A stretch of 11,606 nucleotides of DNA from Bacillota bacterium (GTDB lineage: Bacteria; Bacillota; Clostridia; Lachnospirales; Lachnospiraceae). The position numbers and the translations under genes were made by a program. Positions 7,343 to 11,606 of the stretch are shown piece by piece. The stretch spans positions 1-11,606 of the forward strand of contig JAEZQN010000187.1 of NCBI GenBank assembly GCA_023441145.1. The letters run 5' to 3'. The notes under the pieces were generated by a model. That model was not told where the DNA came from. It was given only the letters and a program-made list of their open reading frames with translations, and ran no database searches. The stretch's first letter is position 1; the number at the start of each line of letters is the position of its first letter.

Positions 7343-7371
7343 TTGAATGAACATCAAGTATTTGATAAACT
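7343..7371 (+). promoter_or_regulatory. candidate promoter of the TrpA-like gene
   Basis: TTGAAT (7343-7348) and TAAACT (7366-7371) are 17 bases apart, and TG at 7363-7364 makes an extended -10. It would give a leader of about 70 bases. No T-box, Trp-leader peptide or attenuator hairpin is seen, unlike many trp operons of Firmicutes. Confidence 0.4.
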
Positions 7372-7448
7372 AGAAAATGTAAAGGGGTACCGTAGTACAT
7401 AAGAAAAAGTGTTAGAGTTAACAGTAAGATACAGGAGGATGCACAGAT

Positions 7449-8219
7449 ATGAATAGACTACGTAATGCTTTTGAAGACAGAAAAGCCTTTATAGCTTACC
7501 TGACAGCAGGAGATCCTGGCCTAGATACTACAAAAGAGTTAATACTTACTATGGAGCAGACAGGTGCTGATATTATAGAGATTGGTATACCTTATAAGAA
7601 TATTCCAACTGGGTTAACTGATATAGTAGAGTCTAATAAGAGGGCGTTGGATGCAGGAACTACAGTAGAGGATATATTTAATATGATTCTAGGTCTTACT
7701 AAGAAGATCCGTGTCCCAGTGGTTGTGTTGGCATATCTGGAAACCATAAAAGAGTATGGAATTAGCCGGTTTATGAGAAAATGCAAGGAATGTAATATAT
7801 CTGGCCTTGTGGTGCCAGATTTAAAATCTAGTCAACAAAGTGAAATTTCTAGGGATTGTGATTTGTTTGGGGTAGATTTGATTTCTGTTATTCATCCAGG
7901 TTCTAGGGAAGAGATTGCTACTATTGCAAAAACATCGAAAGGTTTTATTTATTGCGAAGCTAGTTTAGAAGAGGTAGATAAGAATGCTAAAATAGATTTT
8001 AGAGAGATGGTTGCGATTATTCGTGCCAACGCCAATGTACCATGTGTTATGGGATTTGGTATCACCACTCTAGATCAGGCAAAGGATATGGCAACCATAT
8101 CTGATGGTGTTGTTATCGTAAATGGTATCGTTAGGACAGTAGGTCAGTACGATAAGGAGTGTATTGCACCAGTACGAGAGTATGTGAGAGCAATGAGGGC
8201 GGCTCTTCGCCAAGCATAA
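7449..8219 (+). CDS. tryptophan synthase alpha-like (TrpA-like) protein, catalytic Asp missing
   Basis: A 256-residue TIM-barrel protein with the TrpA family pattern throughout: AFIAYLTAGDPG (residues 13-24), GADIIEIGIPY (39-49), GLVVPDL (119-125), GFIYCEASL (165-173) and VMGFGITTLDQAKDM (200-214). Against E. coli TrpA (recalled alignment, ungapped between the catalytic acids) Glu49 is kept as Glu44, but Asp60 aligns with Gly55: the usual SDPLADGP is KNIPTGLT. The phosphate-binding GVTG after the Tyr/Ser strand is replaced by EEVDKN, and the later GSA is VNG (224-226). No trpB or other trp gene is near. True indole-3-glycerol-phosphate lyase activity is therefore doubtful. A perfect AGGAGG lies 10 bases before ATG 7449. 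Could be a paralogue with a new ligand or a degenerate TrpA. Confidence 0.85.
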   Translation: MNRLRNAFEDRKAFIAYLTAGDPGLDTTKELILTMEQTGADIIEIGIPYKNIPTGLTDIVESNKRALDAGTTVEDIFNMILGLTKKIRVPVVVLAYLETIKEYGISRFMRKCKECNISGLVVPDLKSSQQSEISRDCDLFGVDLISVIHPGSREEIATIAKTSKGFIYCEASLEEVDKNAKIDFREMVAIIRANANVPCVMGFGITTLDQAKDMATISDGVVIVNGIVRTVGQYDKECIAPVREYVRAMRAALRQA

Positions 8220-8238
8220 ACATAAATAAAATGATTTG

Positions 8239-8320
8239 ATTCTTATTTATATAACTATGATTACCTAAGTTTGTACAAGCATGAAGGTAAGAATTAAGTT
8301 ATATAAATAAGAATTTTTTT
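8239..8320 (+). terminator. very long intrinsic terminator hairpin after the TrpA-like gene
   Basis: A perfect 17-bp stem (8239-8255 with 8298-8314) is followed by a run of seven T. The 42-base loop contains a second stem, TTACCT (8261-8266) with AGGTAA (8285-8290), and a TTGTACAA palindrome. The arms are almost all A:T. Orientation of the T-run fits the upstream gene, 20 bases from its stop. Confidence 0.75.
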
Positions 8321-8349
8321 ATTTGTTAGAATAAATTTGTACTTTACGT

Positions 8350-8389
8350 GGATTATTTTAGGATTATTTAATAATTTACTCTTTATAAT
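8350..8389 (+). promoter_or_regulatory. promoter with 11-bp tandem repeat before the permease relic
   Basis: TATAAT (8384-8389) is a perfect -10. In place of a good -35 there are two head-to-tail copies, GGATTATTTTA (8350-8360) and GGATTATTTAA (8361-8371), one helical turn apart. Direct repeats overlapping the -35 are typical of OmpR-family response regulators, which often control this kind of ABC exporter. Confidence 0.5.
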
Positions 8390-8419
8390 AGGGATTAGAA
8401 AATATAGAGGAGAGTGCTT

Positions 8420-8712
8420 ATGTTTTTTAAAATACTGAAAAAAGATATGAAACGTAAAAAGCCACTTGATTTTGACAGTGCAATGGCAATGCAGAGTGCA
8501 CCAAGGGAAAAAGGACTCTTTTATTAACGTTATATGTTCTGAAATGGTGGTGGAGAAAGCAGGGTGGGGTAATCCTTGTTATTGGACTGACCCTTGTATT
8601 CTGCAGACTTTGTACGCGTAAAGTCAATAGAAGTTCAGCAATTACGGCTATACGAGGAGGTTATTCAGGAATCGCCATGAACGGCGATTCCTTAGTATAT
8701 TTTACCGATTAA
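8420..8712 (+). pseudogene. relic of an FtsX-like ABC transporter permease
   Basis: A good RBS (AGAGGAGAG, 8406-8414) precedes ATG 8420. The 35-codon frame opens with MFFKILKKDMKRKK, like the N-terminus of large Clostridia FtsX-type permeases, then runs to a stop at 8525-8527. In another frame, entered most simply by one missing A in the AAAAA at 8508-8512, the sequence continues as WWWRKQGGVILVIGLTLVFC followed by RLCTRKVNRSSAITAIRGG, i.e. a membrane helix and the basic, AIR-containing cytoplasmic turn typical of mid-permease in that family, ending at 8710-8712. The first extracellular domain and the whole C-terminal half are gone. So promoter, RBS and two coding scraps survive of a roughly 700-800-residue protein. 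Family identity is from recalled similarity. Confidence 0.55.
8667..8703 (+). terminator. intrinsic terminator at the end of the permease relic
   Basis: AGGAATCGCC (8667-8676) and GGCGATTCCT (8683-8692) form a perfect 10-bp stem around ATGAAC, followed by TAGTATATTTT. It overlaps the end of the relic frame, so the terminal residues of that frame are probably not original protein. Confidence 0.6.
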
Positions 8713-8733
8713 TCATCTTTATTTATATGATTT

Positions 8734-9573
8734 TCACTTATACAAGCTAATAAGGTCGTTCACTAGTATTTCTCCATTTGTAAATTCAATTCTATTATTG
8801 CTTAGAAATCCATCCAATGATTGAATTGTTTTTTTAATAATAGAAATCTTCCATTTTTTTTCGAAATCTATTTTTAAACTAATATAAGCTTCATTTTTTA
8901 ATGGTTCAAATACTATTGAACACAAAGTTGGAGACTGAGAAGTTGTATCCTGAGAAGTTCTTTTTAAAACCTCAAAAGCTTCATTTATTCCAAAGCTATG
9001 AATGTTATTACAGATATATTCATGAGCACAAATATATCTGTCAGCACCACATCCATATATTTTATCATAATTTGCTTCCTGGAAATCTCCATTTGGGAAA
9101 TTAGTCATAATAATAAAATCATTATTAATTTTACTGATTATATTTTTATCTATTCCATCTTCCAGAATAAAAGCATCTCCAGTTTTATCAGCGATAATAG
9201 TATGTAGCCCTAACTCTGGGAATAATGGATTTCTAGGATACGAGATTACTCTTTTATGAAGAATTTCAAAAAAATCAGATGCTTTTCTTGTTTTCTTTAG
9301 CGCCTCATCAAAAATATCAAAAGCAAACCAATCATTTTCGTTACAACTTAATTTAAAACCTGGACTATTTTCTACTGCTTGAGTACAGATAAAAAGACCT
9401 TCACTATTAAAACCAGCGATATCCCTGTATTTGTTATCTAGTAAGCCTGATAAGTAAAATAAGTTCATATCATTATAACTATTGACTTTTAGTTTTAAAT
9501 TGATATCATCAGTATCGAAATTCATACCATAAATAGCTTTTTCTTTACTGTATACTGCAAAACTTGTACACAT
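8734..9573 (-). CDS. Ntn-hydrolase, choloylglycine hydrolase / penicillin acylase-like
   Basis: A 279-residue protein starting MCTSF, where Cys2 would be exposed as N-terminal nucleophile after Met removal. This and the layout fit the linear amide C-N hydrolases (bile salt hydrolase, penicillin V acylase and relatives): GMNFD at residues 16-20, HTIIADKTGDAFILED (124-139), MTNFPN (156-161) matching the oxyanion Asn strand, ADRY (177-180) at the place of the conserved Arg, and TLCSIVFEP (216-224). The usual Arg before the catalytic Asp (GRNxD) is Met17, so bile salts or penicillin are not assured substrates. No signal peptide; likely cytoplasmic. AAAGGAGG lies 7 bases before the start. It stands alone, is more AT-rich than the core operon, and sits among gene relics, suggesting acquisition. 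Confidence 0.82.
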   Translation of the reverse strand: MCTSFAVYSKEKAIYGMNFDTDDINLKLKVNSYNDMNLFYLSGLLDNKYRDIAGFNSEGLFICTQAVENSPGFKLSCNENDWFAFDIFDEALKKTRKASDFFEILHKRVISYPRNPLFPELGLHTIIADKTGDAFILEDGIDKNIISKINNDFIIMTNFPNGDFQEANYDKIYGCGADRYICAHEYICNNIHSFGINEAFEVLKRTSQDTTSQSPTLCSIVFEPLKNEAYISLKIDFEKKWKISIIKKTIQSLDGFLSNNRIEFTNGEILVNDLISLYK

Positions 9574-9607
9574 TATGGAACCTCCTTTTAATATATAATT
9601 TTGTCAT

Positions 9608-9637
9608 ATAATATGCTTAGAGCATATAGAGAATCAT
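9608..9637 (-). promoter_or_regulatory. candidate regulated promoter of the Ntn-hydrolase gene
   Basis: On the minus strand ATGATT (9637-9632) and TATTAT (9613-9608) are 18 bases apart. Within the spacer lies a perfect palindrome, ATATGCT-TAG-AGCATAT (9611-9627), which overlaps the -10 and looks like a repressor or activator operator. The -35 is poor, which fits a promoter dependent on a regulator. Confidence 0.4.
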
Positions 9638-9732
9638 TTAGCTATTTTATCATTGGCTTCACCACTTTCTTAAACTTCCGTCCATATGATATCACTAGGC
9701 ATCTCGATGTTCAACCTGCAACATTTTTTAGA

Positions 9733-9767
9733 ATAAAAAATGCGCCACTTATTCTTTATGACGCATT
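9733..9767 (-). terminator. intrinsic terminator of the HTH relic
   Basis: On the minus strand AATGCGTCA (9767-9759) pairs with TGGCGCATT (9747-9739), nine pairs including one U-G, directly followed by a run of T (9740-9735). It lies 3 bases after the relic's stop codon. Confidence 0.75.
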
Positions 9768-9770
9768 ACG

Positions 9771-9923
9771 TTATTCGCTACCTTTTTTCATTTCAAAAAT
9801 AATTTTCTGTATACTTTTGAGAGATAAATAATACATTTCAGAAAGTACTTTTGTAGATACACCCTCTTTATATTTCTTATAAATGTCTGCGTTTCTATTT
9901 GACGTTCCCCTTTTACTTCTGGA
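9771..9923 (-). pseudogene. C-terminal stub of a small CD3324-like helix-turn-helix protein
   Basis: Fifty codons are open between a stop at 9926-9924 and the TAA at 9773-9771, with no ATG, GTG or TTG at the front. The translation, KRGTSNRNADIYKKYKEG, then VSTKVLSEMYYLSLKSIQ and KIIFEMKK, is a clear helix-turn-helix of the type found at the C-terminus of ~90-residue CD3324-family proteins of Clostridia (recalled similarity). The first ~40 residues are absent: upstream in the same frame are stops, and a strong promoter ends at the missing 5' part. Most likely a truncated gene. An unusual start (for example AUU) cannot be excluded, but no well-placed Shine-Dalgarno supports one. Confidence 0.6.
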
Positions 9924-9943
9924 TTAAAAGTGGATAAATTTTT

Positions 9944-9972
9944 ATTATACTTTAGTTATTGGTTAACATCAA
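9944..9972 (-). promoter_or_regulatory. consensus vegetative promoter pointing at the HTH relic
   Basis: Minus strand: TTGATG (9972-9967), 17 bases, TATAAT (9949-9944). Expected start of transcription is near 9937, giving a ~200-base transcript to the terminator at 9733. Confidence 0.65.
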
Positions 9973-9975
9973 TAT

Positions 9976-9990
9976 CTTTGTTAAACAAAG
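9976..9990. promoter_or_regulatory. palindromic operator-like site upstream of that promoter
   Basis: CTTTGTT-A-AACAAAG is a perfect 7+1+7 palindrome ending 4 bases from the -35, flanked by GGTTAA direct repeats at 9961-9966 and 9990-9995. It could be a binding site for the lost HTH protein itself or for another regulator. Confidence 0.4.
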
Positions 9991-10003
9991 GTTAATCTAA
10001 TAA

Positions 10004-10049
10004 AAAGCACATGCATAGTTTCAAAATATCGAACTAATGCATGTGCTTT
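10004..10049 (-). terminator. strong hairpin terminator, bidirectional
   Basis: AAAGCACATGCAT (10004-10016) and ATGCATGTGCTTT (10037-10049) form a perfect 13-bp stem, extended by AGTT/AACT after one bulged A. On the minus strand it is followed by two more T (five in all), on the plus strand by TTTATTTGC. It would stop transcripts arriving from pckA, 155 bases after its stop, or from the short unit at 10140-10060. Confidence 0.7.
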
Positions 10050-10062
10050 ATTTGCTATTAAT

Positions 10063-10099
10063 AGTTTGATTATAATATTTGATTATATATAATCAAACT
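10063..10099. repeat. TTTGATTATA direct and inverted repeats
   Basis: TTTGATTATA occurs at 10065-10074 and 10078-10087 and, inverted, at 10088-10097, so that copies two and three form a gapless 20-bp palindrome; copies one and three extend to a 12-bp stem (10063-10074 with 10088-10099). A fourth near-copy, ATTGATTATA, is at 10130-10139. Alternative hairpins are possible, and the unit read on the minus strand contains TATAAT. Confidence 0.6.
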
Positions 10100-10102
10100 C
10101 AC

Positions 10103-10108
10103 CCTCCT
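10103..10108 (-). promoter_or_regulatory. orphan ribosome binding site with a tiny open frame
   Basis: A perfect AGGAGG on the minus strand is followed 6 bases later by a TTG that begins an eight-codon frame (MIIYNQIL), ended by TAA; an in-frame GTG adds two codons. A perfect TATAAT lies at 10139-10134, though without a good -35. The terminator at 10049-10004 follows. It looks like the front end of a deleted gene or a leader peptide. Confidence 0.4.
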
Positions 10109-10123
10109 GAAATATAAGGCTTG

Positions 10124-10142
10124 TAGTATATTGATTATACTA
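10124..10142. repeat. small hairpin TAGTATA / TATACTA
   Basis: A 7-bp perfect stem (10124-10130 with 10136-10142) around TTGAT, in the pckA downstream region. It contains the fourth TTGATTATA copy. No T-run makes it a convincing terminator. Confidence 0.35.
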
Positions 10143-10204
10143 TTTACCATATATTCGTTAATCAGACAAAGGCTGTTTTTGGGTTATATGTTTAGGATAA
10201 TAGA

Positions 10205-11606
10205 CTATTTTAATGCAGCTAAAACTGCTTCTAAAGCTTCTAATGCATCCTCAGGAAGTTTGTCATAGCCATCTTTAAATGTATCTCTAGACTTAACAAA
10301 TTCTACACGATCATTAATTCTAGCCTTAAGAGAAGCTACATATTCAGGATCATTAAGGTTTGGAACAAAGCCTTCCCATTCAAAGATTTCGATATCTTTA
10401 AAAGGTCCCCATTGTTTGAAGTCTGCTTTGCCTTCTACAATAGCTTCGATTACACCTAAAGTATCCTTAGGTTGAACCTTCTTGCCCATGAAATCACCAG
10501 TGTTGATGATGTAGCAATCTACATTTCTCTCAGCAACTAATTTTTTGAATTTTACATAGTCATTTACTAAAGGATAGGTTCTAAATGGGTTAGCATATGG
10601 TTCAACAACTAAAGCGTTAGGATCTACGCCAGGAGCAAGTCTCTCAGCAGTGGATCTCTTAGTCGCTAAAGTAGCACCCATAACAGCTGCTAAAGAAGCA
10701 CCTTTTAACTTAACAACTGGAGGAATTGTAGGATCCTTCATAATCCAGAAGATAGCATTAACTGGCTCATCAATCTTATCAACACGGTTTGGAGACCATA
10801 ATTTAGACTTGATTGCACGGCCGTTACCATTACGAATATCCTCTGTAACCAATACAACCTTACCGTCTTCATCCAATGTTGCAGAACAGTTCTGTGCAGT
10901 TAATAAATACTTATTATCTTCACAGTAGGTTGGGTAGTCTTGAGTCTTGTCAAAGTAGGTTGGCTCTAATGCGATAGTGGAAGCAGTCTCATCATTAATA
11001 ATAAATGCATCATCATGAAGAACAGTTACATCATATTTGCCACCATGCTTAGCATGAGTAATTGTGGATTTACCAGAACCGGATAAACCAAATACAGATG
11101 CAACGAATGCTTTACCGCCATCTAAGTTGTATCTCTTCTGTCCACCATGGCAGGAAGCATAGCCATTACGGTTTGCAATAGCCCAAGCAATAGTAAGAGT
11201 ACCTTTTTTGTGCTCACCAAAGTATCTCATACCTAATAATGCTGCACAGTTAGTGGTAGTATTAAAATAAGTAAGACCTAGAGAATGCTCTGGGTGTTTC
11301 CATTGTGGATTGGAGAATATGTAAATATCAGCTTCAGTACCGATTTGTCTAGAGTTTTTATACATCTTAACGTATTCATCAGACATGTATTGGAAGTTTA
11401 ACATCCAGGAGTATAAGATATTTTCTTCTCCTTCTGGAATAAGTAAATGAGCTTTTACCATGAACTCAGGATCTAAGCCAATAAATACTTCTGCATGGTA
11501 GAGAGTACTCCATCTTGTGTCATAGATAGCATCCATTACCTTTTGATCTAAATCTGTACAGTTAACACCTGGTTCACCAGCAATTTTTCTTGCAGCAGCA
11601 CAACGA
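10205..11606 (-). CDS. pckA: phosphoenolpyruvate carboxykinase (ATP-type), N-terminus outside window
   Basis: The frame runs from the TAG at 10205-10207 to the window edge (first full codon at 11605); Met at 11536 is internal because homologous-looking sequence (KIAGEPGVNCTDLDQKV) continues before it. ATP-PEPCK interconverts oxaloacetate and PEP with ATP/ADP and in fermentative Clostridia usually runs toward oxaloacetate. Visible motifs: FGLSGSGKSTITHA (the kinase P-loop, usually GLSGTGKTT), LHDDAFII at the place of the metal-binding DDEH region, a Pro-rich DPTIPPVVKL, ATLATKRSTAERL, and NTGDFMG near the C-terminus matching NTGW.G. About 467 residues are present of a usual 530-540. It belongs to a diverged PckA branch, going by the HDDAF motif. 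It is transcribed toward the relic zone. Confidence 0.88.
   Translation of the reverse strand, partial: RCAAARKIAGEPGVNCTDLDQKVMDAIYDTRWSTLYHAEVFIGLDPEFMVKAHLLIPEGEENILYSWMLNFQYMSDEYVKMYKNSRQIGTEADIYIFSNPQWKHPEHSLGLTYFNTTTNCAALLGMRYFGEHKKGTLTIAWAIANRNGYASCHGGQKRYNLDGGKAFVASVFGLSGSGKSTITHAKHGGKYDVTVLHDDAFIINDETASTIALEPTYFDKTQDYPTYCEDNKYLLTAQNCSATLDEDGKVVLVTEDIRNGNGRAIKSKLWSPNRVDKIDEPVNAIFWIMKDPTIPPVVKLKGASLAAVMGATLATKRSTAERLAPGVDPNALVVEPYANPFRTYPLVNDYVKFKKLVAERNVDCYIINTGDFMGKKVQPKDTLGVIEAIVEGKADFKQWGPFKDIEIFEWEGFVPNLNDPEYVASLKARINDRVEFVKSRDTFKDGYDKLPEDALEALEAVLAALK

Noticed and set aside
8505..8513. Programmed -1 frameshift site in the permease relic
   Set aside because: GGGAAAAAG looks slippery, but in the reading frame used the X-XXY-YYZ codon phasing is wrong, and no stimulatory structure follows closely. 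Decay or a sequencing error is simpler.
8427..8627. Minus-strand 66-codon open frame
   Set aside because: Antisense to the permease relic, whose plus-strand translation shows recognisable family features; no ribosome binding site.
8677..8712. Eleven-codon frame MNGDSLVYFTD after GAGGAGG
   Set aside because: The Shine-Dalgarno is about 16 bases away and the ATG lies in the loop of a terminator hairpin; it is the tail of the relic frame.
9682..9741. Minus-strand scrap ending LNIEMPSDIIWTEV
   Set aside because: About 20 codons between a terminator and the Ntn-hydrolase promoter, with no start and no recognisable family; could be another relic but not supported.
9601..9831. Plus-strand 76-codon open frame
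   Set aside because: It runs antisense through the Ntn-hydrolase promoter, a terminator and the HTH relic, has no ribosome binding site and no family-like pattern.
1..11606. tRNA, rRNA, CRISPR array, riboswitch, transposase or defence genes
   Set aside because: No cloverleaf, regularly spaced repeat array, known aptamer core, or transposase/recombinase motif was seen on either strand.

Overview
The window reads like the chromosome of a low-GC, endospore-forming Clostridia bacterium, most likely of the Lachnospiraceae or Lachnoclostridium type. The reasons are the AT-rich codon use, strong AGGAGG-type ribosome binding sites, spore maturation genes spmA and spmB, an AbrB-type regulator, and a DNA replication/RNA-processing gene order resembling the Bacillus yaaO-tmk-yaaQ-yaaR-holB-yaaT-yabA-yabB-yazA-yabC-abrB segment. 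The taxonomic placement is an inference from gene content and recalled family resemblance.

Bases 1-5115 hold a tight plus-strand run: the end of an Orn/Lys/Arg decarboxylase (partial), a guanylate-kinase-like NMP kinase, YaaR, DNA polymerase III delta' (HolB), the PSP1 protein YaaT/RicT, a TrmN6/YabB-type methyltransferase and the 16S rRNA methyltransferase RsmI. An extended -10 promoter lies between the kinase and yaaR. The run ends in a hairpin overlapping the rsmI stop, which also serves the convergent abrB gene (5255-5512, minus). Compared with Bacillus, a Gmk-like gene occupies the tmk slot, and yaaQ, yabA and yazA are absent.

Bases 5513-6146 are a very AT-rich divergent spacer between abrB and spmA. 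spmA and spmB follow, then a stand-alone TrpA-like protein that has lost one of the two catalytic acids of tryptophan synthase alpha and much of its phosphate site. It ends in a very long perfect hairpin terminator (8239-8320).

Bases 8321-10204 are an accessory and decay zone. It holds: a relic of an FtsX-like ABC transporter permease that keeps its promoter, RBS and start but has lost most of the body and is frameshifted; a minus-strand Ntn-hydrolase of the choloylglycine hydrolase/penicillin acylase type behind an operator-like palindrome; the C-terminal stub of a small CD3324-like helix-turn-helix protein that still has a consensus promoter upstream and an intrinsic terminator downstream; and a cluster of TTTGATTATA repeats next to an orphan ribosome binding site. 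The window closes with a minus-strand, ATP-type phosphoenolpyruvate carboxykinase cut off by the window edge.

I do not see an obvious new multi-gene defence or biosynthetic system. The best leads are the TrpA-like protein without its catalytic Asp, the kinase replacement in the tmk slot, and the short promoter-to-terminator units in 9733-10140 that no intact gene explains.
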